A DNA stretch of 64,000 nt, taken from positions 434,001 to 498,000 of the forward strand of contig JAAVVG010000007.1 of NCBI GenBank assembly GCA_012976225.1. Reading direction: 5' to 3'. A program made the position numbers and the translations under genes. How positions within the stretch are numbered: the first letter of the stretch is position 1; each line of letters opens with the position of its first letter. Shown piece by piece: positions 1 to 10,433 of this stretch. This DNA is from Golubevia sp. BC0850. Lineage: Eukaryota; Basidiomycota; Exobasidiomycetes; Golubeviales; Golubeviaceae. The notes under the pieces are model-generated. The model had not been told where the DNA came from. It did not search any database and worked only from the letters and a program-made list of their open reading frames with translations.

Positions 1-603
1 TTGAGATTTCAAATCGGATCGTTCTAAGTATTCCAAACCTTTTAGAACTCTATCCATTGTGTCCAAGTATGGATTGATGTTTTCTACATTTGGACCGTTT
101 AGAATCAGAGGTTCTTCGGATTGAACTACATCGAAATGTCCCATTGTTTTCCCCAGGGAGGAAAGAGTTGCATCGATGTCTGTGGGGAATGATAGGCGGG
201 TTGTCAAGATTGAGCTGCTGCTCTCGACTTTTGGCTCTGTCTCCTACTCCTATTGAAATGATGAGTTCATTTTGGCATTCGCTCTATCCCACAAGTGAGG
301 CTTCGCTTCTGCTCATCTACCTCAACCCTGTGACTACTCACTCTCTCCAACTCTCAACAATCTCTGAGTGCTCTTATGAATGGGCAGAATGCTGCTCTCC
401 AGTTTGCCTAACCTCTTATCGAAACCGGACAGAATTGTTGTCATCCTAGAAGTTAGATTCTGAAGTTTCCTTTGATTCTGATTGAGAAGCTCCAGTTCTG
501 CGAAGGCCAAATCTGTATCCAGGACTGAAGAAGAGCTCATTGAAGAGGCATCTTGACTTGGGTGAGGGTGACCTTGAAGTCGTCGGTTCGATGAAGATGT
601 CAT
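1..603 (-). CDS. EXO70: Exocyst subunit Exo70, N-terminal part (cut by window edge)
   Basis: This is the first 147 codons of Exo70, the exocyst subunit that tethers secretory vesicles to the plasma membrane. Exons read 603..342 and 179..1 with a GTGAGT...CAG intron; the join is in frame and gives NIDATLSSLGKTMGHF. The N-terminal block (ELLNQNQRKLQNLTSRM, then RLGKLESSILPIHKSTQRL) matches the coiled-coil start of fungal Exo70, and the exon-2 block NINPYLDTMDRVLKGLEYL matches the following helices. Fungal Exo70 proteins are usually over 600 residues, so most of the gene lies outside the window. The start is an ATG at 603 after which the conserved coiled coil begins within about 35 residues. The promoter is shared with the divergent phosphatase gene (604-845). 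Confidence 0.88.
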
Positions 604-845
604 CCAAAGGACAAGATATCCGGAACTAGGATAGAATGGTGGGGAAGGCGAGGGAAGGAGAAGGGGGGGGAGGAGACAAAAGAAGCAATCTTCTCCATTC
701 TCCCCTCTCTCCCTGCATTATTCTTCTTCGAAATCTTTATTCTAACCCAGTTTTATTAGAACACAGAAAACCCAATCAAGATTGAATCATCATACCAAGT
801 CAAGTCTCCCAATTCCACACTTTCTCTTCTTCCTTATCATCAACA

Positions 846-2073
846 ATGCCAGGTTCGATTCCAGATTCTGCTACTCTAGCTCGATTGCTTCGACAATTGG
901 ATATCATGGACGTGAAAAGAATGAATGCTGCTAGAAACAAATTCGATCTTCAAGAACTTTCAAGGGTATCCAATTCGGATTCTTCCATTCCCAATCCGGA
1001 CCCTTTGAGATTCAACACAGATCAGGCTTTGAGTTTAGAGAATGAAGGAAAGAATAGGTATTCAGATATCTTATCTTGTGAGTGAATTCTTTGGCTTTTC
1101 CTGACAAATGGATCAAAGTAGGGAGAGTGAAAGATGGTAAAGGGGACAAAGGGCTTTGGAAATGGAGTTAGAGGTCGGTCTGGTGGTAGAGAGAATACAG
1201 ACTTCTCCTTGATCTCTTTCCTGACATTGACCTTTACTTTGACATCTTAATTTGAACCCTTAAGACGACGAAGCCTTACTACCATCGCCCTACCTAAACG
1301 CCTCTCTAATCCCTCCACCAATCAACACTCCAACTCTACCTTCTTACATTTCAACTCAAGCTCCACTTCCATCAACCTATCCTCAATTCTTCCATCACAT
1401 AATCTCACAAAAAGTTTCTCTCATCTTAATGTTAACTCCATTAGTAGAAGGAGGTCGACGGAAAGCTGAAAGATATTGGCCAACTTCTTCAGAAACAAGA
1501 ATGGATTTAGGTTCCAATTGGTCCATTGAACTGCTCTCTGAGAAAGTTGAAAGAGATGAGGAGAAGGATTGGGAATGTTGGTTTAGGAGGGTCAAGGTGA
1601 AAGAGGGAGATGGAGATGGAAGTGAAGGATACGAAGTTGATCAAATTCAAATCACAAGTTGGGCGGATCATGGTGCTTCAAGTGAGGAAAGTTTAGAAAG
1701 GATTTTAGATTTAATGGATCAATATACTTCTAATCAGACCTCAAACTCTACTTCAACCTCAAAACCCTCTTCGATTCTAGTTCATTGTTCAGCTGGAGTT
1801 GGACGTTCAGGAACTGTAATCGCTTCTCACATCTTACGTCATATCAAGAAAAACAATCTCTCAAGTTCTTCCATCTTAGATTCTATCAATTCAAAAGCTA
1901 AAAAAAATGGGAAAGGAAAAGATGAAGGAGAGATTTTAGATCATGAAGGGTTGGAAAAGTTCAGTTTGCAACTGCCTTTTCAAATCGTCAAATACATTAG
2001 AGACTTTAGACCTAGAATGGTTCAGACTGGTGGTCAATTGGGAATGGTTTGGAACTCTTCTGTCAAGAAATAA
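846..2073 (+). CDS. Protein tyrosine phosphatase (classical PTP fold)
   Basis: Predicted 346-residue cytosolic tyrosine phosphatase. Exons are 846..1077 and 1265..2073, joined in frame across a GTGAGT intron. Visible PTP motifs are KNRYSDIL near residue 70 (substrate-binding loop), the P-loop HCSAGVGRSGT with catalytic Cys252 and Arg258, and a Q-loop-like MVQTGGQL near the C terminus. The catalytic-acid loop reads WADHG (W210) rather than the usual WPDHG: the aspartate is kept but the proline is alanine. Length and motif order fit small fungal PTP1-type enzymes, which dephosphorylate proteins such as MAP kinases. The linker before the P-loop is Ser/Thr/Asn-rich, and a Ser/Lys-rich insert follows it. 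The exact orthologue (Ptp1, Pyp, Siw-like) cannot be fixed. Confidence 0.88.
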
Positions 2074-2880
2074 AGAGAGGAGAATTGAGAAAATCCTGTA
2101 GCATATCGTCGAGGTCCCCAACAAAGTATCTGTTTTCTTTCGGTTCATTCAAAAGCATTATATCTCTCATATCAATAATCCAAAAAAGAACAAGCAAAAT
2201 TGAACTTGTTTTCATCATTTTTATACACGCCGAACAAATGAAATGTTTTACCCTGACTATCACATCTCTGGAAGAACGAAACATCTTCAAGTCGACTAGG
2301 CATTCATGTTTGGTACTAGGCATTCATGTTTGGTACTAGGCATTCATGTCACCAAACAGTCACAAGATCTTTCAGAGTGAAATTGAAATGTCAAGGTCGG
2401 TAAGAAACCTTTTCTATTGAGAAGAAATGTGTGTATGCTGGAGAAGTTAAATGAATGTGAGCGAACCGAATCTGATTGAGTGGAATACAAGGGTTTGGGG
2501 GTGAATCTATTTTTGGAGAGGTAGCCTAGATAGAAAAGAAAGTGAGAAAGAGTGAACCATAAGATGACTGAACAACTTGTTTAAGGTTGAGGATGACCAA
2601 TATTGTTGGAATGGAATGGAAAAGGCAGAACTGAAAAGTTCTCCTACTTTTTTTGGAAGTGAGAGTGGGTTGCTTTTGTTGGAGCGATGGTGGACTGAAA
2701 CCCATTAAGGAATTAGTGAGAGGGTGAAAAGAGAATGTATGAGGAGAAGAGAGACTAGGAACAGAGACCGAGAAACATAGAGATACAGATTAGATGGGGA
2801 ACGCTTGAAGTTTTGTAGAGATTAGACTCAGCCTTGCTCAGGCGAGTTTAGATTTTGATGTTGATGGTTGATGTGAAAGT
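2074..2880. other. Gene-free stretch between convergent genes
   Basis: About 0.8 kb between the 3' ends of the phosphatase and the expansin-like gene. Only short, unrelated open frames are present. It contains the 20-base tandem repeat described separately; the rest looks like 3' UTR and spacer. Confidence 0.6.
2295..2349. repeat. 20-base tandem repeat, 2.75 copies
   Basis: The unit ACTAGGCATTCATGTTTGGT occurs at 2295-2314 and 2315-2334, identically, followed by 15 bases of a third copy. It sits about 220 bases after the phosphatase stop codon, in noncoding DNA. Confidence 0.9.
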
Positions 2881-4145
2881 TTACCACTTGGTAGAGTTGG
2901 ATCCGAAGTCAACGAATCCCCATCTGACCTCCTTGGTGATTGGAACTGGCATTTCACCGTTCTGGTAAAGGGGAGAGGGAAATAACAAAAGAGGAACTCA
3001 GCGCCAGCTTCAAAAAGGCTTTGGAAATTCAACAATGAATCGAACGAGAAACTCACCATATCAGCGATAGCCTTGTATCCGTCAGTAAGAGCGAGGGTTC
3101 CGTTCTCAGCAGCTGGCATCCAGGAGGCGACTCTGGCAGTAACGTTCTTTCCGTTCTCGTCGTTGAAAACCATGATGTACTTTCCACAGGCATCAGATAG
3201 ATCGGTTCCGTTGTAGTTGGTAGATGGAGCAATAGCAGCTACCGTCTCGTTGTCAGCTGGAGTGAATCCACAGTACGTGGAATCGATGGTGGCCCACCAA
3301 GATGGGATTCCAGAGGCGGTGTGGTTTGGGCTGACTCCAGTTGGGATGATTCCAGAGTCGACTGGAGAGTCCTTGGATTGAGTTGGAGATGAGGCAGCAG
3401 CGGAGGAAGTGGCCTTAGCAGAGGTCTTGCTTGGGGCTGAGCTTGAAGAAGTTGGAGTTTGCTTGCGAGAAGAGGAGTGATCGTTGTTGTTGTTATTGCT
3501 GTTGTTGTTGTTGTTGTTTGAGTCGTTGTCGTTGCTATGGTTGTTGTTGGAAGAAGATGAGGAAGAGGAAGAGCTTTCACCTCCGATGGTCCAGGAGATT
3601 GGGAAGACTCCTTGATCTTGAGTACCTCCCAAGGCTCCGAAGAGTCCAGTGGACATGTCTAGGTCACCACCTCCACAAGTTGGGCAGCTGTCGACAACAG
3701 TGGCAGTCTGAGTCTATAAGAAGAAGAGAGGGGGGGAAGAGGTCAGTAAGGGTCGAGGGAAAGGGGGGGTTGGTTGGGTGGCGGGCGAGACGCTGCAGAA
3801 GAAACTCACTTGACCGTTGTTTTCGTTGGTGATGTGAACGGTTTGTCCACAGTACTTGGACTGCTGAGAAGTAGATCCGTACATGGCAGTGTTGAGAGCA
3901 ACAACCATGTCACCGGCAGAGTTGTGACCTCCGCAGCTGAAGGAAAAAAGAAGGGGGGGGGACAAGTCAGAAACGAAGAACGCAGTCAAGACGGCTTCGA
4001 GAAGATGAAATGCCAAGTGCTATACTCACTTCCCGAGTCCAACAGCATAAAAGGTAGCTTGACCTTGGTGGGCTCTCTTCATGAGAGGGGCAGAAGAGGC
4101 AAGTCCGGCAAAGGCGACAGTGAGTAGAGTGGAGTAAGAGAACAT
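2881..4145 (-). CDS. Secreted expansin-like protein with two double-psi beta-barrel domains
   Basis: A 326-residue secreted protein. Exons are 4145..4030, 3936..3810, 3713..3057 and 2961..2881, all in frame. It starts with a signal peptide (MFSYSTLLTVAFAGLASSA). Residues about 25-115 form an RlpA/barwin-like barrel: GQATFYAVGLG, NCGGHNSAGD, VVDSCPTCGGGDLDMS, then a hydrophobic VFPISWTI end. A Ser/Asn/Asp-rich linker follows (long Asn runs from CAA/AAC codons around 3480-3570 on this strand). A second, more diverged barrel (STYCGFTPADNETVAAI, DACGKYIMVFND, EVRWGFVDFG) ends the protein. Single-barrel proteins of this kind in fungi act on cell walls or inhibit plant proteases. No catalytic residues can be claimed. 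Wall or host-surface function is inference. Confidence 0.82.
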
Positions 4146-5575
4146 TGCTGATAAGTGAATGTGGGAGTGAGTGAAAGTGATTGAATAACTTGAGAAAGGG
4201 AGTGGATTGAGATACAGTGTGGGTAGAGAAAAGAAAACGTCGAACAAGAAGAAGGATTCTGCTTAAGTACCAAGGCAGCCTTTTCGTACCCTACCCTACT
4301 TTTGTTTGGGAGGGTGAAAAAACTTTCAAAGCCCCCTCACCGGAAAAAAGGGGGGGGAAACGTGGAGGCCTTATATCGAAATCGAGAAGAAAAGCGGGTG
4401 CCTTGGAAAATTGTCCGTCTTTCACAGGCACTTTGGCCCGAGGTGAGGAATTTCATCACGCCTTTTTTTCAAATTTCGAAACCGGCACCACCAAAATCCG
4501 CAAATCGCGAGTCCTCCGAGGGTCTTCTCCTCTGCAAATCAGAAACACCAAAGTGCCCCGTGCCCCTACTAGAACAAACGGGGGTCTTTCATCTTGAGGT
4601 CCATTGCACTGCTTCGACTTCCAAATTCTGTGAAACCAATAACCCCCCCCCCTTTGCTTGAACCCAGCGCTTGTATATAGAAGGGTCTTACTCAATACTC
4701 AAGGATACAATTTCTTCTCGTGTGCAATTTCGTTCGTCTCGAGCATGGAATCCCCCAGCGACTGAGAAAGAGAAGAAACTGTGCGCGACAGGACGTCTGT
4801 CGGAGAGAACTCTTGGTCTCCAGTAGGTCTCGAATCGATTTGCCTACTTTAGTGCAGGACTTTTCAAATAGAGGAGGGTTACAGAGGGGGTAACTCAGAG
4901 TAGGGGTATAGGAAAATGTTTCGCCTTCATCTCGAAGAAGGTTTGTGCGGCTGTGAAGGGAGTTATTTTCACCCTGAGTTTCGATGCCTTGGGTACAATT
5001 TTGACCCCTAGTATGCACTCCTTTATCCATTTCCACCCCTCTCTAGAAGCTCGAATTGAGCTCTTGAGATTGAAATTGGAAATTCATGCGAAGGGGACGA
5101 AGAGATTAGAAGGGAGAAGTTAGACTCCCTTCGATAGGAGGTGTTCGCTGAGGCCTCATGGAGCTTCAAGCATCGAAGAGAACAAAGGAAGAGAAACTCA
5201 AGCACGTTGAGTCTGTAAGCAGTTGTGGGCAGGGATTTGAGAGCAGAAAGACGAGTTGGACCTCTGGCAAAGACATGAAGACGGAGGCTCTTTCAAGGAC
5301 GTTTCTCCCAGACGCGCTGAATCATCGAAAGTGTTGACTGAATGTCTCTAAAGAAATCAATAAGTTGACGTGAGAGAACTTGGGAAAAGGTTGATTCTTT
5401 GTCTTGAAGAACTTCTGCAGTTCGAGGACGCGTATCATCTCGCTGCAGCTCGTTAGAACGCAAGCTAGAACCATCCATCCTTCCACCATCAACTCATCGT
5501 CCTCCTCTTTGACGCCCTCTTCCATTCTATCAATTAATTTCAAACACCAACACCAACACAATAGCAGCAATCAAC
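4146..5575. other. Gene-poor stretch, 1.4 kb
   Basis: Lies between the divergent starts of the expansin-like gene and SUB2. Open frames are short, overlap on both strands and show no family resemblance. Homopolymer runs of C occur near 4643-4652 and a TATATA lies at 4674-4679 on the + strand, about 900 bases ahead of SUB2. I found no tRNA, snRNA or other structured RNA I could recognise. It probably holds both promoters and perhaps an unannotated transcript. Confidence 0.45.
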
Positions 5576-8500
5576 ATGGATAACGAAGAGTGAGTAGAAG
5601 AACTAGAACTCTGCTGCATTCATCCAAGTTGTCATCCAACCCACGCTCATCCTCTTACTCCCTCTCTTCCTACCTCTCTCCTCTCCAGTCTTATCGATTA
5701 CGAGGAGGAAGTCGCTGTTCCAACCCCAGCCACTACTTCAAACGGAGCTACAGCAGCAGCAGCCACAACTGAAGGAGCTGCAGATGGTGACAACAAGAAG
5801 GTTAGCATCCAACAGACTTCAATACAGAACAATCCTCTCTTCTCTCTTTCGAAGGGATTCAACTTAGTATCGTACATCGTTAGCAGTCTGGTTGGTCTTT
5901 TCTTTTCTTCTGGATTCATTCTTCCTTCCAACCTAACGAGCATGAGCAAGAGCGAACTAGTTCTCGAATCCAATCAATGCTCAGCCCCTCCAACCAGCTC
6001 TACAGCTTCCGCCTCCTGGCTCGTGCTCAAACACGCAGTCACTCAAACGAGGTGAAGGATGACTTGCGCTCCCATTGACGCAGCTGGACTCAACCTTTTT
6101 GGATGACAAGGTCTTCTAGTCTACTAGCTGGGGTTCCTCCTTCGCACCAACACCTACTCCCAACCATCCAACCATCTCTGCTAGTCAGAGGCTATCCAAC
6201 CAATTGTAGTATTCATTCAATTGGTTGGCGAATTCGGTTAGGCGGGCAGATTGGAAGTGGGATCAAGAGCCTTCAAGATTGTGGGGAGTAGGGAACCTTC
6301 CTCCCTCACGTCCAGTCTTCCTCTTTCAGCAAAAGTAGAGACTCCAACTGCTCTTCCTATCAAACTCCTAGCTTATGCGTTCAGCAATTGCCGAAATGGA
6401 TTAAATGGATCAAAGTTTAGTTGGATTTCTACATGGGCTTCATCTGAAGGAAAGGGAGGGGGAGGGAGGACCAGAACGAGGGCCATTAGCTGGTGGGAAG
6501 GATGAATCCTTATAAAGAATGCCATACATCAGACTGCAACCTCAAGAGTCACGATCACTATTCTTCTGCTTTGAGACTTTCAACTTTAAGATCTTCACAT
6601 TCTTACCAACATCTACTCTCGTCTGCCCCATCTCCCTTCCTCCCTTCTCCCAACCTACTCTTCATCATTCCTCACTTGACTTAACGTCTCGCTACTCTCA
6701 ACTCTTGTCGGATTCTCGATCTTCAACTACCTCAATCAACGGACCCAAAACCACTCTTCATTTCTCCACTCTTTTTCTCTTCTCAAATCGTCTCATCATG
6801 CCTCACCTCAATCCTCTAACAACAGGGATCGTACGTCGGTATTCACTCCACTGGATTCCGTGATTTCTTACTCAAGCCAGAACTCTTACGTGCTATCAGT
6901 GATCTCGGTTTCGAGCATCCTTCTGAAGGTGAGCTCCAATCAAGACAAGTCTACTTCTTCCTGACCTCAGGAGGCTGACATTCCCTCTCCTTCACTCTTC
7001 TCCCTTTTCAGTTCAACAAGAATGTATTCCTCAATCCATTTTAGCCATGGACGTAGTCTGTCAAGCCAAGTCTGGTATGGGAAAGACAGCTGTCTTCGTC
7101 CTAGCAACTCTTCAACAAATCGAACCAGTCGATGGAGAAGTCTCAGTCATTGTCCTTTGTCACACCAGAGAGTTGGCTTATCAAATCAGAAACGAATACG
7201 CTAGATTCTCCAAATATATGCCAGATGTCAGAACTTCTGTCTTCTATGGTGGTACTCCAATGAAGACTGATGTCGAGACTCTAAAGGACAAGACCAAGTG
7301 TCCTCATATCATTGTTGGAACTCCAGGTAGAATGTTGGCTCTCACAAAGGAGAAGGCTTTGAAAGCTACTGGTGTCAAGCACTTCGTGTTGGATGAATGT
7401 GACAAGATGCTGGAAAGTGTTGGTGAGTATTGAAGTCTTGACTAGGATTTGGTTCAGCATGGGAGAGATTAGAGGGAAGATGCATAATAATGCAGTCTCG
7501 GAAGCTTTCAGCTAGAAGCATTCGAAAAATGGCGCTTCGAGATCTGCAGCTGAGGAGACGGAACTGCTGAAGAGAGGACTTCTCAGTCCATTCTCTTGGT
7601 TTCATGGGCTCTCAGCTGAGCCTAGAAAGTATCCTTGTTCATTAAGTCGAGCTCTTCCCTCTAGCGCTGCCTTAGAATCAACGAGCTGACCCATCCTCGT
7701 CCCACCTCCCTTTCCTCCAAAGACATGCGAAGAGACGTTCAAGACATCTTCCGTTCCACTCCTCACCACAAGCAAGTCATGATGTTCAGTGCTACTCTCG
7801 GAAAAGAGATCAGACCAACCTGTAAGAAGTTCATGTCCAACGTGAGTACTCTTTTGCCTTGCCTTTTCTACTCCCCCCTATCCTCTTGCAAAATGGTTGC
7901 TGATGCGCTTCTTTTCCATCTCTACTTCTTCTGCCCTTGGTCTTCTTCCCCACAGCCTCTCGAAATCTACGTTGACGACGAGACCAAGCTCACTCTGCAC
8001 GGTCTTCAACAGCACTACGTTCGTCTCGAAGAGGCTGCCAAGAACCGCAAGCTCAATGACCTTCTCGATTCCCTAGAATTCAACCAGGTAAGTTGCTGAT
8101 TCAGATCAAGAATTTCTCGCAGCTTGAATGACTTCTTCTAACGTTCGTTCCTCTTCTCTTCCATCTTTGCCAGGTCATCATCTTCGTCAAGTCTGTCGGA
8201 CGTGCCAACGAGCTCGACAAGCTACTACGTGAATGTAACTTTCCATCCATCTGTATCCACGGAGGATTGAAGCAGGAAGAACGTATCGCTCGTTACCAGC
8301 AATTCAAGAACTTCGAGAAGCGTATCTTGGTCGCCACCGACATCTTCGGTAGAGGTATCGATGTTGAAAGAGTCAACGTCTCAATCTCATACGATACCCC
8401 ACCTGATGCCGATTCATACCTTCACAGAGTAGGAAGAGCTGGAAGATTCGGTACCAAGGGTTTGGCTATCACTTTCGTTTCTTCAGATCAAGATCAAGAA

Positions 8501-8587
8501 GTCCTCAAATCTATCCAAAGCAGATTCGAAGTTGCCGTACCTGAACTACCCGAGACTATTGAGGCCAGTTCTTACATGAACGCTTAA
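5576..8587 (+). CDS. SUB2: DEAD-box RNA helicase Sub2/UAP56 (splicing and mRNA export)
   Basis: A 434-residue helicase that acts in spliceosome assembly and, within TREX, in mRNA export from the nucleus. Exons: 5576..5589, 5689..5800, 6826..6928, 7012..7422, 7723..7841, 7956..8087, 8174..8587; all joins are in frame. Motifs in order: Q-motif region [16 protein letters not shown], Walker [26 protein letters not shown], and [10 protein letters not shown]. The C terminus is [15 protein letters not shown] rather than DEAD, and [20 protein letters not shown], identify Sub2 specifically. Oddities: the first coding exon is 14 bases, and intron 2 (5801-6825) is 1,025 bases with a weak GTTAGC donor, although the proteins on either side (DGDNKK|GSYVGIH) are contiguous in other species, so no exon is missing. 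Confidence 0.97.
6196..6228 (+). other. Perfect 11-bp hairpin inside SUB2 intron 2
   Basis: CCAACCAATTG (6196-6206) is exactly complementary to CAATTGGTTGG (6218-6228), leaving an 11-base loop. It lies in the middle of the unusually long SUB2 intron. It could be an RNA structure that shortens splice-site distance or a regulatory element; neither is proven. Confidence 0.5.
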
Positions 8588-8915
8588 ATCTCGAAGCTCT
8601 GTCACTCTTCTTCTCGTCACCCGATTTGCTCTCCTTCTCTCTTTTTGTTTTCTCGGACAACTCCCACCTTCAATCTTCCTTCCCCAAAAGCTATCTCTTT
8701 TTTCATCTCTTCTCATAATGAATCCGCTTTGTCTCGTTTTCCCTACTGTAGTAAAAAAAGAACACCGAAAGAATCCTCTCAACTTGTCAACACATGTTTC
8801 GATGATTGAATAGAATTTTTGATTAATGAAGACTGATTATGGTGTTACAAGGACAATTTACACTGGGAAAGGAGAATAGGCAAAGGTGACTGTAAAGCAA
8901 GAAGGAAAGAAGCTT
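8588..8915. other. Convergent 3' spacer
   Basis: 328 bases between the SUB2 stop and the OPI10 stop. No coding signal; pyrimidine-rich SUB2 3' UTR and A/T-rich centre. Confidence 0.6.
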
Positions 8916-10100
8916 TCAATCTTTATCGAGAATCCCCACCCCTTGCGTCTTAAGCTTTGACTGAAAGCTATCCAGCCATTTCTTGAGCACTGAGGTGATG
9001 TCGAGTGATGAAGAGATGCGAGTGGAGTGAGAAAGCTTGAGATACCTGGAGAGAGTTGGGTCTGGGAAGAGAGAGAAACTTACTGGGACCAGTTTGAGGA
9101 GCCGAATCCGGAGCAAAAGAAGACAAATAATCGTAGGCATTTTTGGCTTGAGGGTTGAATCGAAGAGAGTGGAAGAAGAGGACGTGAGTGGAATCGTGAG
9201 TTGGTTGCCATGCATCTGGACGATTATGAAGAAAGAGTTCGGGGGGACGATCATCGAAGAAAGATCCCATGATATTATAGAGATACTCACCAATCTTTGG
9301 GGCGATTTGAAGGACCATTTCCAAGTCTGGCTGTTTGCTAGTGCTGGAAGACGGACCTGAACCGCCTGTCACTTCCATTCCGTTCCCTCCGTTGAACCGC
9401 AAGTCATTCATCTGAGACTCCACTTGTTGTTCAGGTTCGACACTGATTCCTAGCATCGCAGTGACGCTCTGAGCAGCGGTGGTAGCTCCAAGAATGGAGT
9501 TGTCAGAAGATTGAGGATTAGAATTGAAGAAGGTAGAAGAGTTCACGCTCGAAGAGGGAACTGCTTTGCCCCGCAACCGGAAGATCGCTGATGGTTTGGT
9601 ATTCTTGAGACTGTGCGAAGGAGATGAGAGAGGGTCGAGTGGGTACTTGAGATAGATAGCCTACAGGAAGTTTGATTCGACTTCTACCACCTTCGCTCGA
9701 ACTCCCTAATAAGCAAGCCGCCTTTCTTTTCTGTTCAACTGATATCTCTATCCTATGCTTCGGTCTCCGGTCTCTCCTCGCTCTGCATTCTTGCTCATTT
9801 GCTACTCACCAGCCCAGCAACTGCCAACTCTGACTCTCTCCAGGAAATAGAAAATGGACTGTGGCAGCATAGCCTTGAGGCAGAGGCTCTTGTCCAGTCA
9901 TAAAGACTGATATGTGATTGACAGATTGAGCATCCTCTATCGGGAAGACGAGGTTGGTGTCTGGAAGTAGCGGAGAGATGAGAAAGTTGAGATTAGAGGT
10001 GGAGACAAGCTAGAGCTGAATTGATGTGTTGATTTGACTCACTATCAACTGGAGTGCCTTGGGTGAGAGGCAATCTACCAGCTACAAGGCATGAGAACAT
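8916..10100 (-). CDS. OPI10: Hikeshi/OPI10-family Hsp70 nuclear import factor
   Basis: A 269-residue protein of the Hikeshi (OPI10) family, which carries Hsp70 into the nucleus during heat stress in other eukaryotes. Exons: 10100..10043, 9960..9810, 9610..9084, 8989..8916; all joins in frame. N-terminal MFSCLVAGRLPLTQG, then TNLVFPIEDAQSVNHISVFM, HFLFPGE and SWQLLG followed by NTKPSAIFRLRGKA are the conserved N-terminal domain. The C-terminal helix MLKKWLDSFQSKL also matches. Members are usually about 200 residues; the extra length here is a Gly/Ser/Asn-rich middle (about residues 120-160) and an extended loop. It is convergent with SUB2 and divergent from nothing nearby. Confidence 0.9.
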
Positions 10101-10433
10101 GATTTTGAGGTGGATCGGAGGGAGGGCTGAAGTTGGTAAAGAAGTCTAAGAAGATGAGAGGACAAATAACAAGTTCGAGAAGCCAGAGGAAGATTCCACA
10201 CCCGCGAGCCCAAGCCGCAACGCAATTCGATTCCATTCGGATACAGATATTTAAGGCATACAGTTAGTAGGAGAAAACAAGAAGCGGAAGTTACGTCAGT
10301 AAACAAAGAACAAGCGGATCGGGTTAGTAACGAAGAGAGAGCGTGATTTACAGAAGTTTAGCACGGAGAAATAAGTTATAGTTAGGTTCGGTTCGATTCT
10401 GGATTCTGTATCTTGGTTGCTAGAATTCAGTTC
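10101..10433. other. OPI10 promoter region
   Basis: 333 bases upstream of OPI10 and downstream of the decayed exonuclease gene on the same strand. No gene seen. Confidence 0.5.

Noticed and set aside
848-862. GGTTCGATTCC, like a tRNA B box
   Set aside because: It is inside the start of the phosphatase coding sequence, and no cloverleaf or A box surrounds it.
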